From an uncultured Alphaproteobacteria bacterium (lineage in GTDB: Bacteria; Pseudomonadota; Alphaproteobacteria; RF32; CAG-239), in NCBI GenBank assembly GCA_934254585.1, contig CAKQLF010000003.1, positions 1 to 64,000 of the forward strand: a stretch of 64,000 nucleotides of DNA, written 5' to 3'. Position numbers and translations under genes: made by a program. Below, in pieces: positions 51,317-59,390 of this stretch; position 1 is the first letter of the stretch, and every line of letters starts with the position of its first letter. The notes beneath the pieces were generated by a model. It was not told the origin of the DNA, searched no databases, and was given only the letters and a program-made list of their open reading frames with translations.

Positions 51317-51940
51317 ATGAAAAGTTTGAGTCTGTTAGGAGTGTTGCTGTTGAGTCCGGCAGTTTTACAGGCTCAAACATTGGCTATTCCGTCTTCAAAC
51401 ACCGCTAAAACACCGGCAAATTCGGTTCAGAAAACATATTCAACCACGGAAGCCGCCGCAGAAACGATGCAAAAAAAAGAAACGTCACCGGAATATGTGG
51501 TTAAAAACTTTAATCAGAATTTGCAAAATAATGATGATAAAAAGTATGACAATAGTCAGCAAAAAGCGTATAGCTTTAAAATTATCAATGGTGAGATTGT
51601 GCCTGATAACCGACGTTCTATTTTGATTTCTTATGAAGATTACAAAATAAATCGGAGCTTTGACAACTGGATGCGTTGTTCGATGCGTATATATGTATTG
51701 AATGACTTAACCGAGAAAATAAATAACTTTAGTTTTAAGTTGCATTGGCCGGAAATCAGCACCACGGTGCAGATGAACAGACTAAACCCCGGAGTGCGCA
51801 CCTACAAAGATATTGTGTTGTTGGGAAACGGGTGTTTGCATCTTGATAAAACGCCGACTATCGAGGTAAACCGTTGCCGCGTCAAGGGAATGACGCAAGA
51901 ACAATGTGCAGATGCTGTAAAATGGTATCGAAGTAGATAA
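51317..51940 (+). CDS. Secreted protein, probable sibling of the preceding gene
   Basis: 207 residues. The signal MKSLSLLGVLLLSPAVLQAQ is followed by a low-complexity Thr/Asn/Gln region (~20-90) and a C-terminal domain with RCSMRIYVLNDLTEK...FSFKLHWPEI...GNGCLHLDK, matching the C..F/M.V..N....I..F.W...C.L pattern of its neighbour. The ribosome binding site is AGGAGAAA. Function unknown; envelope location is inferred. Confidence 0.7.
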   Translation: MKSLSLLGVLLLSPAVLQAQTLAIPSSNTAKTPANSVQKTYSTTEAAAETMQKKETSPEYVVKNFNQNLQNNDDKKYDNSQQKAYSFKIINGEIVPDNRRSILISYEDYKINRSFDNWMRCSMRIYVLNDLTEKINNFSFKLHWPEISTTVQMNRLNPGVRTYKDIVLLGNGCLHLDKTPTIEVNRCRVKGMTQEQCADAVKWYRSR

Positions 51941-51947
51941 GAAAAAT

Positions 51948-51970
51948 AGAGGCTTAGGCCTCTTTTTTGT
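51948..51970 (+). terminator. Terminator of the secreted sibling pair
   Basis: AGAGG/CCTCT stem with a short loop and TTTTTT, 8 bases past the stop. Confidence 0.7.
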
Positions 51971-52146
51971 TGTCAAAACTAAAAAAATAGACTATAATAA
52001 AACTGTATTTATTAAGTATTATAGAAGAGATTTTGTTTACATTTTATGTTTATGAGTTTCGTGTTTTTCTTTTTTTCTTAGATAAACAATTGTTTTACTT
52101 TAAATACAAATTAATTTGATTGTTGAACTTCTAAAAATTATAAATT

Positions 52147-52395
52147 ATGGGACTCGTTTTAGGTTTTGTTGTATTGCTTATCTTTGGAATTTGCTCAGTA
52201 ACAGACTTCACTAATATAAAGAATCTTATCGGACAACTTATTGCTGTTATAGGATTTTATTGGTTAGGTTCACTATTTGCTACTATTCCGGAGGTTCTGA
52301 GCTTGCATTTTTCTTTCACAACCATCATCGCCGGCTTTTTTTATTCAATTGCAGCTTTGATTATTTGGATGAAAATTGTGTGCATTTTCAAGTAA
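52147..52395 (+). CDS. Small membrane protein, no ribosome binding site
   Basis: 82 residues, almost entirely hydrophobic, with two to three predicted transmembrane helices (GLVLGFVVLLIFGICSV, LIGQLIAVIGFYWLGSLFA, FTTIIAGFFYSIAALIIWM). No Shine-Dalgarno sequence precedes the ATG; the context is ATAAATTATG. A hairpin terminator follows. Style and AT-rich leader resemble the Bacteroidota-like island genes. No family recognised. Confidence 0.5.
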   Translation: MGLVLGFVVLLIFGICSVTDFTNIKNLIGQLIAVIGFYWLGSLFATIPEVLSLHFSFTTIIAGFFYSIAALIIWMKIVCIFK

Positions 52396-52410
52396 TAATA
52401 AAACTAATTT

Positions 52411-52462
52411 ATCGTGGTAATTCTTCAAATGTAAGTTTGGAAAATTACCGCGATATTTTTTA
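52411..52462 (+). terminator. Terminator after the 82-residue membrane protein
   Basis: ATCG.GGTAATT and AATTACC.CGAT pair around a ~20-base loop, followed by ATTTTTT. Confidence 0.7.
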
Positions 52463-52608
52463 TTGCTTAACTGAAAAATATATTATAAAATAAAGATGTT
52501 ATTTTAAGTATTATAGTTATCATTATTTATGAATGTTCATAATTTTCCTTTTCTAGGATGATGACTGTTTTTACTTATATGTTTAATCTCTAAAAAAAAA
52601 ATTTGATT

Positions 52609-52692
52609 ATGGAGTTCATCATTTTGTTTATGTTTGTTTTTGCCGGTTTAATCGCTATTGGCTGCACAGGCGGCTCAGGAGGAGATTTCTAA
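52609..52692 (+). CDS. Possible 27-residue membrane peptide or tiny lipoprotein
   Basis: The frame MEFIILFMFVFAGLIAIGCT is followed by GGSGGDF and a stop: one hydrophobic helix with a lipobox-like AIGC and a glycine tail. The upstream DNA repeats features of the preceding gene's leader (TTAAGTATTATAG; TCTAAAAA; no ribosome binding site; ATTATG), and a terminator follows, so it behaves like a second small transcription unit. Its size keeps confidence low. Confidence 0.4.
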   Translation: MEFIILFMFVFAGLIAIGCTGGSGGDF

Positions 52693-52721
52693 GGGCTGAA
52701 ACTTTACATATCAATTAGTGT

Positions 52722-52773
52722 ATCACGCTTAAATTTTCAGATGTATGTCTGATTATTTGGCGTGATTTTTTTT
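52722..52773 (+). terminator. Terminator upstream of tolQ
   Basis: ATCACGC/GCGTGAT with a ~31-base loop, followed by TTTTTTTT. It ends the tiny-ORF unit. Confidence 0.65.
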
Positions 52774-52883
52774 ATACGAAAAAAAGTGTAATTTTCGCTT
52801 AGAATTTAATTGAATATTTAATAATTCGTGCTAATTTACAGCCAAATAGATAAAAATTGCAATTTAATTAAGGTTTTATACAA

Positions 52884-53633
52884 ATGGAAACACAAACTCT
52901 TTCAGATGTTGCGCAAACAGCAACGGAACAGATGTCTTTATGGGATATGGTTTGGTCGTCTGACACCATTACTAAAGTGGTTATGATTGGCTTGATTGCC
53001 GTTTCGGTATGGTCGTGGGCGATTATAATGGAAAAATTTGCCACTTTACGTCAGGTGCGTAGCTTGTCTAAAAAATTTGAGGAGGCCTTTTGGTCCGGTG
53101 GTTCGTTGGACAGACTTTTTGAAGCAATCGGCAATCGTCCGCGCGACCCGATGTCCTCTATGTTTGTGGCGGCAATGCGCGAGTGGAAACGCAACACTTT
53201 GATGAAAGGTAAAACAGACCGTAGTATCCGCGGCGTTTCTTTACAGCAGCGTATTGAAAAAGCTATGTTGGTGTCAATGGATAAAGAACTTGATGGTTTG
53301 GACACTCACTTGGGATTTTTGGCCACAACTGGTTCGGTTGCTCCGCTTATTGGTTTGTTTGGTACGGTTTGGGGTATTATTAACAGCTTTAACGCTATTG
53401 CTGTTACCCAAAGCAACTCTTTGTCGGCTATGGCTCCGGGTATTGCCGAAGCTTTGTTTACAACCGCGTTTGGCTTGATTGCGGCTATTCCTGCAGTTGT
53501 GGCTTATAATGCCATCACCACGGCAATTGACCGCTATGCTAAAAAACTGGAGAATTTTATGGCTGAATTTTCAACAATTTTATCTCGTGAAATTGATGAA
53601 ACAACTCTGAAAGCCGATATGGCGGGAGAATAA
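52884..53633 (+). CDS. tolQ: Tol-Pal system proton channel subunit TolQ
   Basis: 249 residues of the MotA/TolQ/ExbB family. Three transmembrane segments; the last two lie in the conserved block GFLATTGSVAPLIGLFGTVWG and APGIAEALFTTAFGLIAAIPAV. With TolR it uses proton flow to energise TolA at the division site. It heads tolQ-tolR-tolA with 2- and 6-base gaps. TolQ is chosen over ExbB because a TolA-like gene follows. Confidence 0.93.
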   Translation: METQTLSDVAQTATEQMSLWDMVWSSDTITKVVMIGLIAVSVWSWAIIMEKFATLRQVRSLSKKFEEAFWSGGSLDRLFEAIGNRPRDPMSSMFVAAMREWKRNTLMKGKTDRSIRGVSLQQRIEKAMLVSMDKELDGLDTHLGFLATTGSVAPLIGLFGTVWGIINSFNAIAVTQSNSLSAMAPGIAEALFTTAFGLIAAIPAVVAYNAITTAIDRYAKKLENFMAEFSTILSREIDETTLKADMAGE

Positions 53634-53635
53634 CT

Positions 53636-54103
53636 ATGGCTTTTATGCAAAATTCCTCCTACACTCGTCGTCAATCTCGTCGCAAAGCCGATGTTAATAT
53701 CACAAATCTGATGGATGTGATGATGGTTTTGTTGGTGGTGTTTATGGTGGCTGCTCCGCTGATGACTTCCGGTATTCCTTTGGATTTGCCAAAAGTCGGC
53801 GGTAAAAGTTTGGATGGTAACGAAACCTCTGTTAACATCAGCGTTGACAAAGACGGTTACTATTACATCGGCGAAACCGTGGTGAATGACGAGGATATAT
53901 TAGAGCGTTTGAAGGGAATCAAAGGAGCTAATGATGCCTTATCGGTAACAATTTCCGGAGATACCACCACTTCTTATGGAAGAGTTATCGGACTGATGGC
54001 TATGCTGAAAGAAGCCGGCTATGACAAAGTGGGCTTAAAGACCGAAGCTAAGCCGTATGCCGGTAAAAACGCAGGAAAAAACAAGACAAAAAGCAAGAAA
54101 TAA
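53636..54103 (+). CDS. tolR: Tol-Pal system protein TolR
   Basis: 155 residues. The single transmembrane helix contains the proton-relay aspartate in NITNLMDVMMVLLVVFMVAAP, followed by the TolR/ExbD periplasmic domain (GIPLDLPK...VNISVDKDGYYYIGE). The tail is a lysine/asparagine-rich stretch. It pairs with TolQ. Confidence 0.94.
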   Translation: MAFMQNSSYTRRQSRRKADVNITNLMDVMMVLLVVFMVAAPLMTSGIPLDLPKVGGKSLDGNETSVNISVDKDGYYYIGETVVNDEDILERLKGIKGANDALSVTISGDTTTSYGRVIGLMAMLKEAGYDKVGLKTEAKPYAGKNAGKNKTKSKK

Positions 54104-54109
54104 CGACAG

Positions 54110-55114
54110 ATGAACAAGTACTTAAAACGATCGATAGTTTTACATATAGCGGTGTTTGTGCTCTTTATGATTGATTTGCCGAATTGGCATCACGATATGA
54201 CATTGGGCAGTGCACCGATTATTGTTGATTTGTCGCAAGTACGCATTGATGAAATGACTAATTTGCCGTCAAAAGCCGAATTTGGTCCGGAAGATCGCAA
54301 AGCAACAGTGGCCGAGCGCAAAAAAGAGGAACAATACACTAAAGATGTTGCTCCCGAACCTGAGCCTGAACCGGCAAAAACGGAAGAAAAATCTGAGCCG
54401 GAAAAACAGCCCGAAGTTAGTCCGGACGAAAAGCCGACCGAGGTTAAACAAGATTATTTAGAAGCACCAAAGCCGGAAAAGAAACCTGAAAGAAAGCCTG
54501 ATCCTAAGCCGACTCCGAAACAGCCGCCGATTCCGGATTCTAAGCCGAAACCTAAACCTAAGCCGCAACCAAAACCGGATAATAAGCCGAAAGACACCAA
54601 AAAATCCAAGCCGGAAGAAAAGGCCGCTTTGCAGAGCAGTGCTCTAAAGAGCCTGATGCAGGAAATTGATAATACCAAAAATTTGGATATTGGAGAAACC
54701 ACGCAAAGCGCAATGATAAAAGAAGGCACACAAGTTAATAATATGGGAATTGAAGGTGGTAACAGTAATGGCTCTTACTTGAGTGATTTGACCATTACCG
54801 AAACTGATGCCATTGCCAGCTTGTTGCGTCAAAACTGGAATCTTGACCCGGGGGCTATCGGTTTGGAAAATATGCGGGTGGAAATCAGAGTGCATTTAAA
54901 TCGAGATGGTAGTATTAAAAAGATAGAATTTTTGGATATGAGACGTTTCAATTCCGACCCGAGTTATCGTTCGGTGGCCGAGAGCGCGCAACGCGCCATT
55001 ATTGCCACACAGCAAGTGTTTAAAGATGTGTTTGCCGGAAAATATTCGGGAAATTATGACAACTGGAGCACTTTGCGCTTGAACTTTGACCCACTGGATA
55101 AAGGTGTAAATTAA
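54110..55114 (+). CDS. tolA: TolA-like cell envelope protein
   Basis: 334 residues. An N-terminal transmembrane helix (SIVLHIAVFVLFMIDLP) is followed by a long Pro/Lys/Glu-rich spacer (~65-175, many KPKPKP runs) that would span the periplasm, and a C-terminal TonB/TolA-like domain (LLRQNWNLDPGA...VRIEVRVHLN-like segment and ...AQRAIIATQQVF). It links the inner-membrane TolQR motor to the outer membrane. tolB and pal, which normally follow, are absent; a glycosyltransferase gene comes next. Confidence 0.88.
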   Translation: MNKYLKRSIVLHIAVFVLFMIDLPNWHHDMTLGSAPIIVDLSQVRIDEMTNLPSKAEFGPEDRKATVAERKKEEQYTKDVAPEPEPEPAKTEEKSEPEKQPEVSPDEKPTEVKQDYLEAPKPEKKPERKPDPKPTPKQPPIPDSKPKPKPKPQPKPDNKPKDTKKSKPEEKAALQSSALKSLMQEIDNTKNLDIGETTQSAMIKEGTQVNNMGIEGGNSNGSYLSDLTITETDAIASLLRQNWNLDPGAIGLENMRVEIRVHLNRDGSIKKIEFLDMRRFNSDPSYRSVAESAQRAIIATQQVFKDVFAGKYSGNYDNWSTLRLNFDPLDKGVN

Positions 55115-55148
55115 CAGTTTTCTTTTTAACAAGCTTGGAGGTGGGGAT

Positions 55149-56606
55149 ATGGAAAACATCTATCAACGAAAGTTGTTTTATCCCTTTATCGGGTTAATAT
55201 GCTTGTTGAATGTGCTGGGTGTTATCTTGTGCTATTTTTACAACAACACGGCAATGGCCGATGAAATGGAGCATTTGCGCGCAAGTTGGTTTGTAAGTCA
55301 GGGCTATTTGCCATATCGGGATTTTTTTGAGCATCATCACCCTTTGCTGTGGTTTGGATGGTCTCCCTTAATGAAAATCTTACCGCAGAAATTTGATTAT
55401 GCTTGGTACACCGCCAGATTTGCGGCGGCGTTGTTTTCCATAGGAAGTTTAACTGTTTTTTTCTTTTGGGTGAAACGTTTCTTCGGCGGTGTGAAAACGG
55501 CCTGTCTGGCGATATGCTTTTCTTTTATGATTTATGTAAATTGGTACACGTTTTCAATTTTTAAGCCCGATACATTTGCACGTTTTTTCTATATGTTGGG
55601 ATTGTATGAATTTTTTGCTTTTTGCCAAAATAAAAAAACAAAAGATTTAGTATGGTGTGGCGTTAACTTTACGATTTCGTTTTTATTTCTACAGACTTTG
55701 ATATTCAGTATTTTACCGCTAATGTTTCCGACGATTTGGCTGTTATATAAAAAACAAATCAGTTGGAAAGCAATGGTGATTGCCGCCGTTATACCTTTAT
55801 TGATGTTTTTGGCGGCACTGATATTTTTATCTCTTACGGATTCGCTGTCGGCATATTTTCAACTTAATTGGGTATTTAATAGTTATCTATTTAAGGTGTC
55901 GCAGTTTCATAACAATCCGGTTATATATTTTTACGGAATATATATCTTTATGGCGGCGGTGTCATCTTTGTTTCTTATTATTAAACGCAAAACTGATTTC
56001 AACATCAACGTTGTTATTATGTTGTTTTGGGGCGAACTGTTTCATCTGTTATATTTTTCCGCCGTATGGCCGCATTATTTTGTGTATTTATTTATTTTTT
56101 CCGCAGTCATTTGGGCTTTAACTTTTCAGTATATAACCGACGGTGTTTTCATAAACACTACAAAATTGTGTCTTATTGCCGGTATTGCCATCAATGCTTC
56201 TATGCTTTATGTGCTTTATGTGCATAACAACAAAAGCATTATGAACATTATGAACATTATGAACATAATAGAAAATTCGGAGAATAAAACAGTATTAAAT
56301 TGTATAGATGTTTTTTATGTTTGGGAGCCTTTGCATCACTATTATTGGTTTTATCCGAATATGGAAGTCGTTGACAGTGTTCTACATAACAGGTATCCGG
56401 AATTTGATATAAATGAATATCTGCAAAGCAATAAAATTGAATACATTTCTATGGATAAAAATATTAAATGCGATGCCGTTTTAGAAGAAAACGCTTTGCC
56501 GCCTGATAATCATAAAAACTTGCAAAATTTCAGCATAAGGCCGGAAGTGTACGATAAATATGAGGAAATTTACAGCGATTTTTATAAGCGAAAAGCTGAT
56601 TTTTAA
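55149..56606 (+). CDS. GT-C-fold membrane glycosyltransferase
   Basis: 485 residues with about ten transmembrane helices. The first periplasmic loop carries an acidic motif in ADEMEHLRASW followed by GYLPYRDFFEHHHPLLW, the hallmark of GT-C (PMT/ArnT-like) enzymes that use lipid-linked sugars. A short tandem repeat (NIMNIMNIM) near 360 comes from a 9-base microsatellite. The C-terminal ~100 residues are soluble. The acceptor is unknown. The ribosome binding site is GGAGGTGGGG. Confidence 0.8.
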   Translation: MENIYQRKLFYPFIGLICLLNVLGVILCYFYNNTAMADEMEHLRASWFVSQGYLPYRDFFEHHHPLLWFGWSPLMKILPQKFDYAWYTARFAAALFSIGSLTVFFFWVKRFFGGVKTACLAICFSFMIYVNWYTFSIFKPDTFARFFYMLGLYEFFAFCQNKKTKDLVWCGVNFTISFLFLQTLIFSILPLMFPTIWLLYKKQISWKAMVIAAVIPLLMFLAALIFLSLTDSLSAYFQLNWVFNSYLFKVSQFHNNPVIYFYGIYIFMAAVSSLFLIIKRKTDFNINVVIMLFWGELFHLLYFSAVWPHYFVYLFIFSAVIWALTFQYITDGVFINTTKLCLIAGIAINASMLYVLYVHNNKSIMNIMNIMNIIENSENKTVLNCIDVFYVWEPLHHYYWFYPNMEVVDSVLHNRYPEFDINEYLQSNKIEYISMDKNIKCDAVLEENALPPDNHKNLQNFSIRPEVYDKYEEIYSDFYKRKADF

Positions 56607-56660
56607 ATAACACTTTCAGCCGCGGCGCACATTTTATTTGCAGCTTAGACAAAGATATAA

Positions 56661-56693
56661 GAAAAGCTCCAAAGTGGCTAGTCTTCGGAGCTT
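56661..56693 (-). terminator. Terminator of perR-rubrerythrin
   Basis: On the minus strand AAGCTCC pairs with GGAGCTT around a ~16-base loop, followed by a TTTT run. Confidence 0.65.
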
Positions 56694-56714
56694 GAAAATA
56701 CCTTCCAGTATCAA

Positions 56715-57254
56715 TCAGTAGTTCTCTTCGTGTATTTCGAAATAACTTTGCGGATGAGCGCAAACAGGACAAACTGTTGGGGCTTCCATCCCCACAACAA
56801 TATGCCCGCAGTTACGGCATTCCCAAACCTTTACGCTTGATTTGGCAAAAACCTGTTTAGTTTCCACATTTTTCAGCAAAGCTTTATATCTTTCTTCGTG
56901 GCGTTTTTCAATAGCGGCCACAGCGCGAAATTTTTCAGCTAAAGCGGAAAAACCTTCCTTTTCTGCAGTTTTAGCAAAGCCGTCATACATATCGGTCCAT
57001 TCATAATTTTCACCGTCTGCAGCTTGTTGTAAATTGGCTACGGTGTTTCCTAAACCGCCCAATTCCTTAAACCACATTTTGGCGTGCTCCTTTTCATTAT
57101 CTGCAGTTTTTGTAAACAAAGCTGAAATTTGCTCATAACCTTCTTTTTTGGCCACACTGGCAAAATAGGTATATTTATTGCGAGCCTGGCTTTCACCGGC
57201 AAACGCTGTTTGCAAATTTTTTTCAGTTTGAGTACCTTCATATTTATTAGTCAT
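56715..57254 (-). CDS. rbr: Rubrerythrin
   Basis: 179 residues. The N-terminal four-helix diiron domain has E in GESQARNKY, EKEH and EKRHEERY; the C-terminal rubredoxin domain has CRNCG and CPVC. It reduces hydrogen peroxide using electrons from rubredoxin-type donors, typical of anaerobes and microaerophiles. It overlaps the perR stop by 8 bases and is thus co-transcribed with its likely regulator. Confidence 0.96.
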   Translation of the reverse strand: MTNKYEGTQTEKNLQTAFAGESQARNKYTYFASVAKKEGYEQISALFTKTADNEKEHAKMWFKELGGLGNTVANLQQAADGENYEWTDMYDGFAKTAEKEGFSALAEKFRAVAAIEKRHEERYKALLKNVETKQVFAKSSVKVWECRNCGHIVVGMEAPTVCPVCAHPQSYFEIHEENY

Positions 57255-57627
57255 ATTCAGATCCTTTTACATTTTTGCAATTTTTACAAATATAATTGAT
57301 GTTGAGGCTATAAGAAATAAGCTCACCATTAAGTTGGCGTTCAATATCATCTTTAACCCCGGAAACAACTATATCCGAGATTCTTCCGCATTTGGCGCAG
57401 ACCAGATGATCGTGCTCCGGCAAGATTTTATCATAACAATCAATTTGATTGGGAAGACAAATCTTACGAATCAGATTATCTTTCAAAAGCACATTTAAAT
57501 TATTATAAACCGTGGCGCGCACAATAGACGGCATCAATTTCTGCGCGAGGGCAAAAATTTGTTCCGCCGTATAGTGTTGGCGGGCATTGTTTATAATATT
57601 TAAAATAAGTTGCTTTTGCTTAGTCAT
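57247..57627 (-). CDS. perR: PerR-type Fur-family regulator
   Basis: 126 residues. The N-terminal winged helix (QHYTAEQIFALAQKL, PSIVRATVYNNLNVL) is followed by a metal site EHDHLVCAKCG and a second cysteine pair CKNCK. Fur-family peroxide sensors have this short form. The gene is followed by rubrerythrin and preceded by a Per-box-like palindrome, so autoregulation and peroxide induction are likely. Fur itself cannot be excluded from the protein alone. Confidence 0.88.
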   Translation of the reverse strand: MTKQKQLILNIINNARQHYTAEQIFALAQKLMPSIVRATVYNNLNVLLKDNLIRKICLPNQIDCYDKILPEHDHLVCAKCGRISDIVVSGVKDDIERQLNGELISYSLNINYICKNCKNVKGSEYD

Positions 57628-57640
57628 TAAATTTCCAAAT

Positions 57641-57655
57641 TTAGAATGATTCTAA
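57641..57655. promoter_or_regulatory. Per-box-like operator upstream of perR-rubrerythrin
   Basis: TTAGAAT-G-ATTCTAA is a perfect 7-1-7 palindrome. It differs from the PerR consensus TTATAATnATTATAA by one symmetric base pair per half. It lies just downstream of the -10 box and 14 bases before the perR ATG, the right place to block transcription. Confidence 0.75.
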
Positions 57656-57659
57656 AAAT

Positions 57660-57688
57660 TTTATATACTAATAAAAAATAAAAAGCAA
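57660..57688 (-). promoter_or_regulatory. Promoter of perR-rubrerythrin
   Basis: On the minus strand TTGCTT, a 17-base spacer, TATAAA. Position and spacing fit sigma-70, and the palindrome at 57641-57655 would cover the transcription start. Confidence 0.6.
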
Positions 57689-57743
57689 GCATAAAATAAG
57701 AAAACTTCGATTCTTATTGAACCGAAGTTTTAGAGGGGTTTGA

Positions 57744-58328
57744 TTATTGTGCTTCATACAGAAATTTATAGAGCACAATTTCACTCTCATTACCGCGCTT
57801 AAAAAAAGCTTTAAGAGCTTCTTCACTACAAAACTTGCGAATTTTGATATAAGCTATAATATGGCGGTGAACACCAAAATTTATCAACTCATTTTCAGCT
57901 TTAAAGCCAAAAGAGCTACGTCTTGCCGCTTTTTCGATTTCATCAATGTTTCCGCGATAAATCAAATCAACCATAGCGTTTGCACAAAACGAATTAATCT
58001 CTAAATAGGCAAGAATTTCCGTTTCGACACCGCGTTGGATAAGGGCTTTTTCGGCCGATTCGCAGAGTTTATACTTTTGCGTATAAGCTAGAATCTCGTT
58101 GTGTACACCACGTTTAATCAGGGCGATTTCACCTCGTTCGGCTAAAGAACGGGTTGAAATGTAAGCCAAAATTTCTTCCGAATTTCCACGCTCTACAAAA
58201 ACTTTGCTTGCATTTTCGGTAAAACGGAAAGATAAATTGTCCGAGATAAACTTTAGAAGCTCATCGTGATTGGCATTCTGAATCAAAGCAAACTGCTCTT
58301 TTTCAGTAAGAGAAATTTTTTTGCGCAT
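57744..58328 (-). CDS. Solenoid protein of six 26-residue repeats
   Basis: 194 residues. After ~39 residues related to the unit, six back-to-back repeats of 26 residues (~40-65, 66-91, 92-117, 118-143, 144-169, 170-194) follow the pattern A..ALI.RG...EILAY......C..., two short helices per unit. It looks like a right-handed helical solenoid, shorter than ankyrin or TPR units. No signal peptide. Function unknown; protein binding is inferred. It stands alone between perR and the lysozyme gene. Confidence 0.7.
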   Translation of the reverse strand: MRKKISLTEKEQFALIQNANHDELLKFISDNLSFRFTENASKVFVERGNSEEILAYISTRSLAERGEIALIKRGVHNEILAYTQKYKLCESAEKALIQRGVETEILAYLEINSFCANAMVDLIYRGNIDEIEKAARRSSFGFKAENELINFGVHRHIIAYIKIRKFCSEEALKAFFKRGNESEIVLYKFLYEAQ

Positions 58329-58490
58329 ATAAAAAATAATTAAAAAATTAATAATCTAAAAATCAGAGGGTAAAATAGCATATTTTTTATTTAACGGCAA
58401 GTCCAAAATGACAAAAAATCAGTAGATAAACATAAAATATTGCCAAAAATAAAAAATAGTGTTACACTGAAAATCTAAATATTAAGGATT

Positions 58491-59342
58491 ATGTATAAGA
58501 ATTTTATTAATTATTTTTTAGCTGCATTAGTTTTGGTCGGTCTGTATTTCTTTATGACGTTGCCTACAAGTTGTTCATTAAATGATGAAGATGTGGATGA
58601 TGAAGAAATTGTGGATAGCGTAGAGCCTTTTGACAATGTCGCAAGGGCAGATGCGCTTTCAGAAGATATTTTTTCATTTATCTGTTTGGTAGAAGGCGGA
58701 ATTTTGAATGAAAATACCGGCGAGAACTATAATTGTGGCGCGCGTTGGACTACTTGGTACGGAGTAACGACAACTCCTGAGGGTAAGTTGTTGAAAAAAG
58801 GTCAGGTAATTTCAAAAGCACAGGCTAAAGCTTGGTCTTTTGAGCATTTGCGCAAGCAGGTGTATCCATTTTTGAAGTATTTTTCTCACAAATTATCGGA
58901 CGAGCAAATTATTGGAATTTGCTTGTTTGTTTACAATGTGGGAGGAGAGGCTTTAACCGGATATTCGGCTACTGGCGAATATGTGAAAGAACCTTGCGAG
59001 TTTTTTAAGGCTGTCGAAAAGAGGTTGACACCTGAAGAGTGTGTTAACAAAATGACAGAATATAGAAAATCAGCCGGCAAGCGTGCTAATGGTTTACTAA
59101 AGCGTCATTGGGTGCAGGGCGCGGCTTATTTAGGGATTCTTACCGCCAATAATATTGGTGATTTGGAACCTCGAAAGTTTTATCAGACCAAAAATTTTGG
59201 TAATTACTATTGGGTTGACAAAGAGCGTCAGCCGATAGCCGATGAAAATGGTTTCTATAAGTTGCGTTACGATGATGTAACCATCAATACTTTCTTCAAT
59301 ATGAATGAAGGTCTTGAGGAAACAGTAAATTCAATTAAGTGA
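58491..59342 (+). CDS. Membrane-anchored phage-type lysozyme (GH24-like)
   Basis: 283 residues. A hydrophobic N-terminal segment (~6-25) ends PTSC, either a signal anchor or a poor lipobox, followed by an acidic linker (DEDVDDEEIVD). The lysozyme domain has the catalytic glutamate in ICLVEGG (E68), the WTTWYGVTTTPEG turn, and a helical half with GICLFVYNVGGEAL. It would cut peptidoglycan from an envelope-anchored position. No holin or phage genes adjoin it, so it may be a host remodelling or competition enzyme and not an endolysin. Confidence 0.75.
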   Translation: MYKNFINYFLAALVLVGLYFFMTLPTSCSLNDEDVDDEEIVDSVEPFDNVARADALSEDIFSFICLVEGGILNENTGENYNCGARWTTWYGVTTTPEGKLLKKGQVISKAQAKAWSFEHLRKQVYPFLKYFSHKLSDEQIIGICLFVYNVGGEALTGYSATGEYVKEPCEFFKAVEKRLTPEECVNKMTEYRKSAGKRANGLLKRHWVQGAAYLGILTANNIGDLEPRKFYQTKNFGNYYWVDKERQPIADENGFYKLRYDDVTINTFFNMNEGLEETVNSIK

Positions 59343-59345
59343 AAG

Positions 59346-59383
59346 AAAAAAGGAGTGACTTTGTACAAGGCCGCTCCTTTTTT
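59346..59383 (+). terminator. Terminator of the lysozyme gene
   Basis: AAAAAGGAG/CTCCTTTTTT with an ~18-base loop, just after the stop. Confidence 0.75.
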
Positions 59384-59390
59384 CTTTTTT

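Noticed and set aside
56228..56275. AACATTATG-type tandem repeat as a phase-variation tract
   Set aside because: The unit length is a multiple of three and lies inside a frame, so copy changes would not switch the gene off; only a few copies are present.
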